NCBI GenBank assembly: GCA_964407285.1
Contig: CAYOVG010000178.1
Location: forward strand, 1-13,763
Direction of reading: 5' to 3'
DNA from: CAYOVG01 sp964407285
GTDB taxonomy: Bacteria > Desulfobacterota > Syntrophobacteria > Syntrophobacterales > Syntrophobacteraceae
DNA length: 13,763 bases
Part shown: positions 1-7,059 of the stretch, in pieces
Layout of the letters: each line of letters opens with the position of its first letter
Position numbering within the stretch: position 1 is the stretch's first letter
Notes under the pieces: model-generated
What the model was told of the DNA's origin: nothing
Database searches by the model: none
The model's input: only the letters and a program-made list of their open reading frames with translations
Translations under genes and position numbers: made by a program

Positions 1-46
1 CCACCTCCGGGCGCGCACGGCGACTCTGATTCAAACGGGCAGCAGT

Positions 47-134
47 CGGCGCGGATTCAAACGGATACCCGAAAAGGAAAGCGGCGCGGATTCGAACGGA
101 TACCCGGAAAGGAAAACATCGCGGACCCGACCGG
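47..134. repeat. 35-bp-period tandem direct repeat
   Basis: Two 34-nt units (47-80 and 82-115) differ at only two positions, both A/G changes, and their starts are 35 bp apart. A further degenerate copy follows in phase: the GCGGA block seen at 51 and 86 recurs at 121, and 121-134 matches the unit before similarity fades. A partial copy (GATTCAAACGG) also lies at 28-38, 26 bp before the same string at 54-64. This is seen directly in the sequence. The role is unknown: decayed intergenic repeat and protein-binding array are both possible. Confidence 0.8.
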
Positions 135-182
135 CGCCGGCTGCCGGTTCGACTGTTCCTCCGATGGGCTGATGAGCCAATT

Positions 183-320
183 AATCCGCGCACCTCATTC
201 CGGAAATCCGCGCCACGCGGTCCCTCATTGCGGGCATCCACCGCGCCATCCTGCTAAGCGTCAGAATATGTGAACCTGGGAGTCTCACGGTATTTGTTTT
301 TTTACCCCGCAAATCCGCGC
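183..320. repeat. Inverted copies of the 9-mer in the upstream repeat
   Basis: AATCCGCGC occurs at 183-191, 205-213 and 312-320. It is the exact reverse complement of GCGCGGATT, the core of the two 35-bp units (49-57 and 84-92). Five copies of one 9-mer within 320 bases, in a two-forward then three-reverse arrangement, is far above chance. The only other copy noticed is near 11457, inside the neuB-type gene, where it is ordinary GC-rich coding sequence. Confidence 0.7.
193..240. repeat. Degenerate 18-nt direct repeat, 30 bp apart
   Basis: CCTCATTCCGG at 193-203 is echoed by CCTCATTGCGG at 223-233. Extended to 18 nt, the two copies agree at 14 positions. The repeat overlaps the inverted 9-mer family, which suggests that the whole 47-320 region is a patchwork of decayed repeat units. 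No function can be assigned. Confidence 0.45.
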
Positions 321-396
321 ATGCAGAATACCTCGCCTACCCAGCCCTAAGTTTCAGAAAACACACGTAAAAGGGGCCAGAGAGGAGGGTGGCCGA

Positions 397-461
397 AAGT
401 CAATTAATGTGAGACAAAAAGTCAAATTGCGTGGGACTGATTGAGTCACAAAGCGTGAGAC
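397..461. promoter_or_regulatory. Three ~19-nt direct repeats upstream of the promoter (candidate operator)
   Basis: Three related 19-mers begin at 397, 419 and 443: AAGTCAATTAATGTGAGAC, AAGTCAAATTGCGTGGGAC and GAGTCACAAAGCGTGAGAC. Adjacent copies agree at about 14 of 19 positions, with a shared AGTCA head and GTGRGAC tail. Spacings of 22 and 24 bp are close to two helical turns, so a regulator could bind all copies on one DNA face. An inverted GTCTCAC lies at 282-288. The array ends 18 bp before the proposed -35 box, the usual place for an activator site. The repeats are observed; the regulatory role is inferred. Confidence 0.45.
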
Positions 462-479
462 GTAGCACCATCCGGCGCA

Positions 480-508
480 TTGTCTTTTCACCGGCATCCT
501 GCTATGTT
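480..508 (+). promoter_or_regulatory. Candidate sigma70-type promoter of the cluster
   Basis: TTGTCT (480-485, 4/6 match to TTGACA) is separated by exactly 17 bp from TATGTT (503-508, 4/6 match to TATAAT). A TGC immediately precedes the -10 element, giving an extended -10. A start near 515 would leave a leader of about 60 nt before the galE start. No other promoter of similar quality was noticed downstream, consistent with one long transcript. Confidence 0.35.
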
Positions 509-561
509 AGTATCTTCAGAATTTATCCGCGTAAAGGCCGTTTTTTTCGAGGGATTCATTC

Positions 562-567
562 AGGAGG
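562..567 (+). promoter_or_regulatory. Strong ribosome binding site that fixes the galE start
   Basis: AGGAGG at 562-567 lies 7 nt before GTG at 575-577. It decides the start in favour of the GTG, because the reading frame is open further upstream and could be read from near 431. The upstream 48 codons do not resemble the Rossmann-fold N-terminus and overlap the proposed promoter and operator. Confidence 0.8.
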
Positions 568-574
568 GCGATCG

Positions 575-1531
575 GTGAATATCCTTGTTACCGGCGGTGC
601 GGGCTATATCGGTTCCCACACCGCCAAACTGTTAAAGCGCGAGGGGCACAATCCCGTCGCATTCGACAATCTCTCCAACGGATGGATCGAATGGGTGAAG
701 TTCGGTCCCTTCGCTTTCGGGGACATTCGGGACGAGGAGGCCCTCTTTCAGGCCCTCACCCGTTTTAAGATCGATGCGGTGATCCATTTCGCGGCCAAGG
801 CTTACGTCGAGGAATCCACCCGGCTTCCCGAGAAGTATTTCAGCAACAACGTCGGAGGGACAGTGTCGCTCCTCCGCGCCATGAAGCGGGCAGAGGTCAG
901 GCGACTCGTTTTTTCCAGCTCGTGTGCAATTTATGGCGACGCGCGCACGCCGACCATCCGTGAGGACCATCCCAAGGAACCGAAGAACCCGTACGGACTT
1001 TCCAAGTGGCAGTGCGAGCAGGTGATCGGCGAGGTGGCCCCGGTGGCCGGAATCCATTATGCCGCGCTCCGGTACTTCAATGTGGTGGGCAACGACCCGG
1101 AGGGGGAGATCTACGAGAGACACGAGCCGGAAACCCACGTTCTGCCCAACCTCATGCGGGCGGCAAAAATGGGGGAGCCGTTCCTCCTCTTTGGCACAAA
1201 TCATGCTACCCCTGATGGCACGGCGGTTCGGGACTACGTTTACGTGATGGACCTGGCTCGGGCTCACATCGAAGCCCTGCAGGTGATCGAATCCACCCCG
1301 CAGCACATATCCAATGTGGGAAGAGGCATCGGAGCATCGGTGCGCGAACTGGTGCATTCCGTGGAGAAAGCCCTCGACGTTCGCGTGAATGTGGAAGAAA
1401 AGCCCATCCGTCCGGGCGACCCTCCTCTGCTCGTAGCCGACAACGGCCGCCTGAAGACGTGGTTCGACCATGATTTCAAGAGCCTGGAGGAAGTGGTTCG
1501 CGATATGGGAAAATCGGCTGTTTATCGCTAA
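575..1531 (+). CDS. galE: UDP-glucose 4-epimerase (GalE-type short-chain dehydrogenase)
   Basis: Predicted to interconvert UDP-glucose and UDP-galactose (or the N-acetyl forms) in the cytoplasm using tightly bound NAD. The 318-residue product opens at once with the NAD-binding TGGAGYIGS motif (residues 6-14), as expected for an extended SDR. It has the SSSCAIYG segment (114-121) with the catalytic Ser, and the YGLSK motif (Tyr140, Lys144). The family signature PDGTAVRDYVYVMDLARAH is also present. The length is slightly below the usual ~330-340 residues. GTG is chosen as start because of the AGGAGG 7 nt upstream and because the protein then begins exactly at the first beta strand. It is the first gene of the cluster, 33 nt before the uxs-like gene. 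Substrate preference (Glc/Gal or GlcNAc/GalNAc) cannot be read from the sequence. Confidence 0.9.
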   Translation: MNILVTGGAGYIGSHTAKLLKREGHNPVAFDNLSNGWIEWVKFGPFAFGDIRDEEALFQALTRFKIDAVIHFAAKAYVEESTRLPEKYFSNNVGGTVSLLRAMKRAEVRRLVFSSSCAIYGDARTPTIREDHPKEPKNPYGLSKWQCEQVIGEVAPVAGIHYAALRYFNVVGNDPEGEIYERHEPETHVLPNLMRAAKMGEPFLLFGTNHATPDGTAVRDYVYVMDLARAHIEALQVIESTPQHISNVGRGIGASVRELVHSVEKALDVRVNVEEKPIRPGDPPLLVADNGRLKTWFDHDFKSLEEVVRDMGKSAVYR

Positions 1532-1564
1532 AGGCATCCAAAATAAGCGGAGGCATGGACTTCT

Positions 1565-2530
1565 ATGCATTTTCGAAAACGTGTGGCGGTTACCGGTGGG
1601 GCGGGTTTCGTGGGGTCCCACCTCTGCGATCGTCTCGTCGAGATGGATTACGACGTGCTGTGTATCGATAATTTCTATACCGGCAGCAGGAGAAATATCG
1701 CTCATCTCTACGCCGAGCCCTACTTCGAGCTGATCCGGCACGACATCACCTTTCCCGTCTACCTCGAGGTCGATGAAATCTTCAACCTGGCCTGTCCCGC
1801 CTCCCCGGTCCACTACCAGAACGACCCGGTGCAGACCACCAAGGTGAACGTGCACGGGTCCATCAATATGCTCGGACTGGCCAAGCGGGTGAAGGCGAAA
1901 ATCCTCCAGGCCTCCACGTCCGAGGTGTACGGCGACCCCAGCATACACCCGCAACCCGAGACCTACTGGGGGAACGTGAACCCCGTCGGCATCAGGTCCT
2001 GCTACGACGAGGGAAAGCGTTGCGCGGAAACGCTCTTCTTCGACTACCACCGCCAGCACAATCTCAGGATCAAGGTCGCGCGCATCTTCAATACGTACGG
2101 CCCCCGCATGCATCCTCACGACGGCCGCGTGGTGTCGAACTTCATCATGCAGGCCCTCAGGGGCGAACCCATCACCGTTTACGGGAAGGGACAGCAGACC
2201 CGATCGTTTTGCTACGTCGACGACCTGGTGGAGGGACTGCTGCGGCTCATGAATTCCCCCGACGATTTCACCGGCCCCGTCAACCTCGGCAATCCCGGCG
2301 AGTTCACCATCCTCGAACTGGCCGAGATAGTGATCGAGATGACCGGATCGAGGTCGGAAATAGTCTTCAAACCGCTCCCGGCCGACGATCCCCGGCAGCG
2401 CCAACCCGACATCAGGCTCGCCAAGCAGGTGATGGACTGGGAACCCAAGGTGCCCCTGCGGGATGGGCTCCACAAGACGATAGATTACTTTGACGATCTG
2501 TTGACCCGCAACAGCATCAAGATACCGTAG
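1565..2530 (+). CDS. uxs: UDP-glucuronate decarboxylase (UDP-xylose synthase)
   Basis: Converts UDP-glucuronate to UDP-xylose and CO2 through a UDP-4-keto intermediate, NAD-dependent, in the cytoplasm. The 321-residue length is typical of bacterial members. It has TGGAGFVGS (10-18) for NAD binding, and the segments NLACPASPVHYQNDPVQT and STSEVYGDP (117-125, catalytic Thr/Ser and Glu120) that distinguish decarboxylases from dTDP-glucose dehydratases. YDEGK (Tyr147, Lys151) and GPRMHPHDGRVVSNF follow. A GGAGG at 1549-1553 lies 11 nt before the ATG. UDP-xylose is usually a direct glycan precursor. Alternatively, if the 4-keto intermediate were released, the downstream DegT aminotransferase could make a 4-amino-pentose as in the Arn pathway, but this is speculative. 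No UDP-glucose dehydrogenase is visible in the window. Confidence 0.9.
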   Translation: MHFRKRVAVTGGAGFVGSHLCDRLVEMDYDVLCIDNFYTGSRRNIAHLYAEPYFELIRHDITFPVYLEVDEIFNLACPASPVHYQNDPVQTTKVNVHGSINMLGLAKRVKAKILQASTSEVYGDPSIHPQPETYWGNVNPVGIRSCYDEGKRCAETLFFDYHRQHNLRIKVARIFNTYGPRMHPHDGRVVSNFIMQALRGEPITVYGKGQQTRSFCYVDDLVEGLLRLMNSPDDFTGPVNLGNPGEFTILELAEIVIEMTGSRSEIVFKPLPADDPRQRQPDIRLAKQVMDWEPKVPLRDGLHKTIDYFDDLLTRNSIKIP

Positions 2531-2701
2531 AGGCGCGACGCTCACGCTTGGTCCACGCGCAATTATCGACCGCGGCGGCTTCCGCGCCGCAAAACCGGGA
2601 GAAACAGCGAGTCCTTTGGGGCGCGTCCGGTCATGTACCGGCTCGCGTCTCGAGGGACTTGCGTTTTCAAGAAGCTGCCCGACCGGGAGACCGCATACCC
2701 A
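2531..2701. other. Longest internal intergenic gap
   Basis: These 171 nt separate the uxs-like gene from the nucleotidyltransferase and form the only large gap inside the cluster. They contain a GC-rich hairpin (2572-2590) and a small CCGGT/ACCGG dyad (2628-2642). No clear promoter or T-run terminator was seen. The gap could mark the join between a general precursor block and the tailoring block. Confidence 0.4.
2572..2590 (+). other. GC-rich hairpin without a T-run
   Basis: GCGGCG (2572-2577) is perfectly complementary to CGCCGC (2585-2590) across a 7-nt loop. It is followed by AAAACC rather than a T tract, so it is not a standard intrinsic terminator. It could be an mRNA processing or stability element, or chance in GC-rich DNA. 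Confidence 0.3.
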
Positions 2702-3439
2702 ATGAAGGCAATCATCCTCGCGGGTGGGAAAGGAACCAGGCTGCGGCCCTACACCACGGCTTTTCCCAAGCCGCTGGTCCCCCTGGGACATCAGCCCATC
2801 ATCGACATCATCATCTCTCAGCTCGCCCATTACGGCTTTCGGGACATCGTGCTCATGGTGGGCTACCTGGCCGAACTGATACAGGCCTACTTTCAACATG
2901 TCGGCGAACGGTTCGACGGGGTCAATCTCACGTATATAAAGGAGAAAGCTCCCATGGGAACCGCGGGATGCCTCCCGCTGGTCCCCGACCTTCGCGAGAC
3001 GTTCCTGGTCATGAACGGCGACATCCTGACGACCATGGACTATGCGGGCCTGGTCGCCTTTCACAAGAGCAGGGGCGGTATTTTGACGATCGGCGTTCAC
3101 AAGAAGAAGGTCGCCATCGACCTCGGGGTCCTCGAGATGGATGGGGAGGGTTTTCTCACCAATTATGTGGAAAAACCTCAAAAAGAGTATTCCGTGAGCA
3201 TGGGCATATATGTATACGAACCCGAAGTCCTCAAATACATTCCGAAAAACGGTTACTTCGATTTTCCGGACCTGGTGCTGAAGCTGCTGGAAAGCGGCGA
3301 GAGGGTGGCGGCCTACCCCTGCAATGAGTTCTGGCTCGACATCGGAAGACACGAAGATTACGAAAGGGCCCAGGAAGTATTCGAGAACATGAAACACAGG
3401 TTTCTCCCCGGTCATTCCTTCGAGGACCGAACCGAGTAA
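2702..3439 (+). CDS. Sugar-1-phosphate nucleotidyltransferase (NDP-sugar pyrophosphorylase)
   Basis: Couples a sugar-1-phosphate to an NTP, releasing pyrophosphate and giving an activated NDP-sugar in the cytoplasm. The 245-residue product begins MKAIILAGGKGTRLRPYT, the nucleotide-binding signature. It has FPKPLVPLG (21-29, sugar-nucleotide Lys23), MGTAG (85-89) and NGDILT (105-110, metal-binding Asp107), and ends with the WLDIGRHEDYERA segment. The short length matches HddC/RfbF/PtmE-like single-domain enzymes rather than GlmU or GlgC. ATG 2702 is preferred over the in-frame ATG at 2633 because the family motif starts there; GGGAGA lies about 11 nt upstream. It is 21 nt before the aminotransferase. 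Which NTP and sugar are used cannot be told. By analogy with PtmE in legionaminate clusters it could activate an amino sugar, which is inference. Confidence 0.85.
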   Translation: MKAIILAGGKGTRLRPYTTAFPKPLVPLGHQPIIDIIISQLAHYGFRDIVLMVGYLAELIQAYFQHVGERFDGVNLTYIKEKAPMGTAGCLPLVPDLRETFLVMNGDILTTMDYAGLVAFHKSRGGILTIGVHKKKVAIDLGVLEMDGEGFLTNYVEKPQKEYSVSMGIYVYEPEVLKYIPKNGYFDFPDLVLKLLESGERVAAYPCNEFWLDIGRHEDYERAQEVFENMKHRFLPGHSFEDRTE

Positions 3440-3460
3440 TCGCAATCGCATAGCGGTTGA

Positions 3461-4636
3461 ATGCAGGTATCCCGTATGTGGACAATCCCCCTTTTCGCGA
3501 CAGCGTTCGACGACGGAGAACTGGAGGCCGTGCGGGATGTGGTGCGTGGCGGCTGGTTGACCATGGGAGAAATCTCCAGGGAATTCGAAAGGCGGTTTGC
3601 CGAATTCATCGGCGTCAGGCATGCCGTTGCCGTTTCGAGCTGCACCGCGGCGCTCCATATCGCCAACCTCGTCCTGGGAATCGGGCCGGGAGATGAAGTC
3701 ATCTGCCCGTCGATGACCTTTGTCGCCGCCGCCAATTCGATCATGTACACGGGAGCGCGTCCCGTCTTCGCGGATATCGAGAGCCTCGACGATTTCAGCA
3801 TTTCGCCCGGCGATGTCGAAGCGAAAATCACCCCGAATACCAGGGCAATTCAGGTCGCGCACTATGCGGGCTACCCCGTGGACATGGACGGAATCAAAGA
3901 CATAGCCCGGAGGCACGGCGTATACGTCGTCGAAGACTGCGCTCATGCGCCCGGCGCCGTATATGGAGACAGGAAGTGCGGCGGCATCGGCGACATCGGC
4001 TGCTTCAGCTTCTTCTCCAACAAGAACCTGACCACCGGCGAAGGCGGCATGCTCACGACCGACGACGATAACCTGGCCGAGAAGATGAGATTGCTTCGCT
4101 CCCACGGCATGACCAGCGTTACCCTGGACCGCCACGAGGGGCGCGCCGTCAGCTACGACGTCGTCGATCTGGGGTACAACTATCGCATAGACGAGATCCG
4201 GTCCGCCCTCGGGCTCGTTCAACTGCGGAAACTGGCCGCCAACAACGCACGGCGCGCTCAGATCAACGAGTGGTACCGTGAACGGTTGGCCCCGGTCTCG
4301 GGAATCGCCCTGCCCTACTCCCACTGCGCCCGTCACGCCGGGTCGTCCGCGCGAACATCCGTCCACCACATCTTTCCGGTCGTTCTCGACGAAGGCGTCC
4401 GCAGGGAGGAATTCATGGCCCGCATGAAAGCTCGGGGAATTCAGACGAGCATCCACTATCCTCCCATCCATCTGTTCAGTTCCTACCGGGAGAGGTTCGG
4501 ATATGAGGCGGTTCGCCTTCCGGTGACGGAAACGGCGTCGAGGCGGGAGGTCACGCTGCCCCTCTATCCCACCATGACCGAGGAAGATGTCGATTACGTC
4601 TGCAGGTCGGCCGCGGCCGCGCCTGCCGGGGGGTGA
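3461..4636 (+). CDS. DegT/DnrJ/EryC1/StrS (ArnB/LegC-type) PLP sugar aminotransferase
   Basis: Transfers an amino group, usually from glutamate, to a keto carbon of a nucleotide sugar using PLP. The 391-residue length is typical. Visible features are SSCTAALHIA (59-68, phosphate cup), VVEDCAHAPGA with Asp159 for the PLP ring nitrogen, and SFFSNKNLTTGEGGML with the Schiff-base Lys188. The C-terminal half contains HHIFPVVLDEG and GIQTSIHYPPIHLF, as in the family. The start could instead be ATG 3476 (residue 6); neither has a strong ribosome binding site. The stop is 3 nt before the carbamoyltransferase start. It implies a keto-sugar substrate, yet no dedicated 4,6-dehydratase or oxidase lies in the window apart from the uxs-like SDR. 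Confidence 0.9.
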   Translation: MQVSRMWTIPLFATAFDDGELEAVRDVVRGGWLTMGEISREFERRFAEFIGVRHAVAVSSCTAALHIANLVLGIGPGDEVICPSMTFVAAANSIMYTGARPVFADIESLDDFSISPGDVEAKITPNTRAIQVAHYAGYPVDMDGIKDIARRHGVYVVEDCAHAPGAVYGDRKCGGIGDIGCFSFFSNKNLTTGEGGMLTTDDDNLAEKMRLLRSHGMTSVTLDRHEGRAVSYDVVDLGYNYRIDEIRSALGLVQLRKLAANNARRAQINEWYRERLAPVSGIALPYSHCARHAGSSARTSVHHIFPVVLDEGVRREEFMARMKARGIQTSIHYPPIHLFSSYRERFGYEAVRLPVTETASRREVTLPLYPTMTEEDVDYVCRSAAAAPAGG

Positions 4637-4639
4637 TGC

Positions 4640-6373
4640 ATGAAGATACTGGGACTCAATCACGACATGTTCATTTCATCGGCGGCCCTCATCGATGAGG
4701 GCCGCATCGTCGCCGCCGCGGCCGAGGAGCGGTTCACGCGGATCAAGCAGACGAGGGACTTTCCGGCAAGGGCGGTGGAGTTTTGCCTTGGGGAGGCGGG
4801 ATGCCGGATGGAAGACGTGGACTACATCGCATCTTCCTGGAACCCCGGGATCTATTTCAAAAAATTCAACCCGCTCATCTCCTCCCGGAGAAGATGGAAA
4901 TCGGAATACCTTTACTCCATACCGGACCATATCCTGAGGTTCTACGACGACCGCCGCAAGAACATCGACTACGTGTTCCAGCATATCCGCATGTTCGACG
5001 CCGACTGCAGGATCTACTACATAACGCACCATCGATCCCACGCGGCCAACGCTTTCCTTCTCTCGCCGTTCGAAGAGGCGGCGATACTGACGGCCGATTC
5101 GCAGGGCGAATTCGAGTCGACGACCTTCGGGTACGGGCGCGGCGGCAGGATCGACATCGAGCGGTCGGTGCTCTATCCCCAGTCCATCGGAGCGTACTAC
5201 AGCGCCTTTACGGAATACCTGGGGTTTCAGCCCAATTCGGACGAATGGAAAGTGATGGCCCTGGCCGCGTTCGCGGATTGGGACAACGAGTACTACCGGG
5301 TGCTCAAGGGCGAAGCCGTAAGGCTGCATGACGACGGACTGTACGAACTCGACCTCGGCTTCTTCAAGGGCTACAATGCCGAACAGCCGGACCTCTTCAC
5401 GGAAAAACTGGTGGACCGTTTCGGGCCGCCTCGACTTCCGGGTTCCGTCCTGTCGGACAGGCACTACCGGATCGCCGCCGCCATGCAGAAAGTCGCGGAG
5501 GAAGTCGCATTCCACATGATGAACCGCCTGTTCGAGCAAACGAAGTCGAAAAACCTTGCCGTATCGGGCGGATTTTTCATGAATTCGGTGCTGAACGGCA
5601 AGATCCTCGGCAACACTCCTTTTGAAAACGTTTTCGTTTCCTCCTGCCCCGACGACAGCGGCAACGCCATCGGGGCCGCCCTGTATCTCTACAACCAGAT
5701 CCTGGGCCATGCGAACCGGGAGGCGCAAACCCACAACTTCTTCGGTCCGCGGTACGGCAATGCGGAAATCGAGGAAGTTCTGAAGAAGTACGGCGTTGCG
5801 GCCCGGCATGTCGAGGATGCGTCGTCGCACTGCGCCCGGATGATCGCCGAGGGGAAACTCGTCGGCTGGTTCCAGGGGAGGATGGAGTTCGGACAGCGGG
5901 CGCTGGGACACAGATCGATCCTCGCCGACCCGCGCCGTGCGGATACGAAAGACAGGGTCAATTCGGCGGTCAAGTACCGGGAGAGCTTCAGGCCGTTCGC
6001 TCCGGCGATTCCGGAGGAGGAAGCCGAGGACTACTTCGTGATGGACAGGGGAACGAAAGTCCCATTCATGGAGAAGGTCTACCCGGTCCGGGAGGACAAG
6101 CGCGCGCTTCTTCCCGGCGTAACCCACGCGGACGGCACGGGGCGCGTCCAGACGGTGAACCGGGAGACGAACCCGGAATTTTACCGCGTGTTGATGGAGT
6201 TCAAGAAGATCACGGGTATCCCCGTTGTGCTCAACACATCGTTCAACCTGAACGGGGAGCCGATCGTATGCACCCCCACCGATGCCGTCAGGACCTTTTT
6301 TTCCTGCGGCCTGGACGCACTCATCATGGGCGACTACCTGATCCGTAAAGACTGGAATGGAATTCCCCGATGA
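4640..6373 (+). CDS. O-carbamoyltransferase (NodU/CmcH/TobZ family)
   Basis: Transfers a carbamoyl group from carbamoyl phosphate, via carbamoyl-adenylate, to a hydroxyl of a sugar. The 577 residues fit the two-domain family. The N-terminal Kae1-like domain (about 1-350) opens MKILGLNHDMFISSAALI and has the metal-binding ITHHRSHAANAF (His130, His131, His134) and TADSQGEFEST (151-161). The C-terminal YrdC-like domain has GWFQGRMEFGQRALGHRSIL, FRPFAPAIPEE and NTSFNLNGEPIVCTPTDAV. A G-run (4628-4633) acts as ribosome binding site and overlaps the preceding stop. The gene ends in an ATGA overlap with the WbqC gene. It probably decorates the sugar made by this cluster; the acceptor is unknown. Confidence 0.92.
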   Translation: MKILGLNHDMFISSAALIDEGRIVAAAAEERFTRIKQTRDFPARAVEFCLGEAGCRMEDVDYIASSWNPGIYFKKFNPLISSRRRWKSEYLYSIPDHILRFYDDRRKNIDYVFQHIRMFDADCRIYYITHHRSHAANAFLLSPFEEAAILTADSQGEFESTTFGYGRGGRIDIERSVLYPQSIGAYYSAFTEYLGFQPNSDEWKVMALAAFADWDNEYYRVLKGEAVRLHDDGLYELDLGFFKGYNAEQPDLFTEKLVDRFGPPRLPGSVLSDRHYRIAAAMQKVAEEVAFHMMNRLFEQTKSKNLAVSGGFFMNSVLNGKILGNTPFENVFVSSCPDDSGNAIGAALYLYNQILGHANREAQTHNFFGPRYGNAEIEEVLKKYGVAARHVEDASSHCARMIAEGKLVGWFQGRMEFGQRALGHRSILADPRRADTKDRVNSAVKYRESFRPFAPAIPEEEAEDYFVMDRGTKVPFMEKVYPVREDKRALLPGVTHADGTGRVQTVNRETNPEFYRVLMEFKKITGIPVVLNTSFNLNGEPIVCTPTDAVRTFFSCGLDALIMGDYLIRKDWNGIPR

Positions 6374-7053
6374 CGGTTGTGTGCATCCATCAGCCGGATT
6401 TCATACCATGGACCGGTTTTTTCGACCGCCTGACGAGAAGCGACGTGTTCGTGGCGCTGGACAACGTGCAGTTCCTCAACCGGGGCTGGCACAACCGGGA
6501 TAAGATCAAGACGGCGGACGGCGTCATGTGGCTGACCGTTCCGGTGAAAAAGAAAGGGCGGTACGGGCAGCCGATCGACGAGGTCGAGATCGACCACTCC
6601 CGGAAGTGGATACCCGGCCACCTGGGAAGCCTCGTCTCCTGGTACGGGCGAGCGCCCTACTTCCGGACATACTATCCCGCGGTCCGCGACATATACGAGA
6701 AGAAGCACAGGTTGCTGATCGATCTCAACATGGATTTCCTCGAGCTGTTGACGGGTTGCTTCGGGATTGAAGTGACTGCCGTGTCGGCCTCGACGCTCGG
6801 CGTTGCGGGAAGGAGTACGGACCTGCTGGTGGAAATCGTCAAAGCCGTGGGAGGCGATGTTTATCTCAGCGGCACGGGGGCCAGGGCATACCTGGACGAG
6901 GCGAAGTTTTCGGAAGCGGGGATAGCGGTGGAATGGCAGGAATACAAACATCCCGTCTATCCCCAGTTGTACGGCGAGTTCATCCCGTACCTCTCGAGCA
7001 TCGATTTTCTCTTCAACTGCGGCGACCGGTGCAAGGCTATCCTCAAGCAATAA
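6370..7053 (+). CDS. WbqC-family protein
   Basis: The 227-residue product has the WbqC-like (PF08889) layout. It begins MTVVCIHQPDFIPWTGFFDR and has the block DVFVALDNVQFLNRGWHNRDKI around 26-47, the LTVPVKKKG strand, and the terminal YPQLYGEFIPYLSSIDFLFNCG. Conserved His, Asp and Asn in the first 45 residues suggest an enzyme active site. No signal peptide or membrane segment is seen, so it is probably cytoplasmic. Members recur in O-antigen and surface-sugar clusters and are generally linked to sugar N- or O-substitution, but the reaction is not something I can state. The 4-nt overlap (6370-6373) with the carbamoyltransferase implies translational coupling and perhaps sequential action. Confidence 0.85.
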   Translation: MTVVCIHQPDFIPWTGFFDRLTRSDVFVALDNVQFLNRGWHNRDKIKTADGVMWLTVPVKKKGRYGQPIDEVEIDHSRKWIPGHLGSLVSWYGRAPYFRTYYPAVRDIYEKKHRLLIDLNMDFLELLTGCFGIEVTAVSASTLGVAGRSTDLLVEIVKAVGGDVYLSGTGARAYLDEAKFSEAGIAVEWQEYKHPVYPQLYGEFIPYLSSIDFLFNCGDRCKAILKQ

Positions 7054-7059
7054 GGGCCT

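Larger units (their letters stand above)
1..574. other. Upstream region without a convincing gene; repeat-rich, promoter-bearing
   Basis: No gene with recognisable protein character is visible. Frame 1 is open from the window edge to a TGA at 271-273 (90 codons) and frame 2 to 171, so the 3' end of a gene that starts outside the window cannot be excluded. The translations look unlike a conserved protein, however, and the 35-bp repeat period is not a multiple of three, so the repeats do not encode a repeated peptide. The region holds several families of short degenerate repeats, a T7 run at 297-303 with only a weak stem before it, and the probable promoter and ribosome binding site of the galE gene. 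It most likely separates this cluster from an unrelated upstream locus. Confidence 0.6.

Noticed and set aside
49..115. Reverse complement of the 35-bp repeat contains GTTCGAATCC, like a tRNA T-arm
   Set aside because: The flanking bases do not form a five-base-pair T stem and no acceptor, anticodon or D arms are present; no tRNA or att-site fragment can be supported.
167..213. CTGATGAG next to a GGCT/AGCC hairpin, reminiscent of a hammerhead ribozyme core
   Set aside because: No stem II closing before a GAAA, and no matching stem III could be found; the similarity is limited to a short string.
270..303. Possible intrinsic terminator (GTGA/TCAC stem and T7 run)
   Set aside because: The stem is only 4 bp with a mismatched interior and lies 8 nt before the T-run; too weak to call, though it could end an upstream transcript.
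431..574. N-terminal extension of the galE reading frame
   Set aside because: The 48 extra codons overlap the putative promoter and repeats and do not look like an SDR N-terminus. The GTG at 575 has an ideal ribosome binding site.
2633..2701. N-terminal extension of the nucleotidyltransferase
   Set aside because: Family proteins begin directly at MKAIILAGG; the upstream 23 residues have no match to the family and lack a convincing ribosome binding site.
632..4663. A 1,343-codon open frame on the minus strand spanning four genes, continuing in the same frame at 4676-6127
   Set aside because: galE, uxs, the nucleotidyltransferase, the aminotransferase and the carbamoyltransferase all happen to share one reading frame, and the minus frame is in exact codon register with it. 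Stops there could arise only from sense TTA, CTA or TCA codons, which these GC-rich genes avoid. The frame first closes at a TCA Ser codon at 4676. The translation has no protein-like motifs, so it is a codon-bias shadow.
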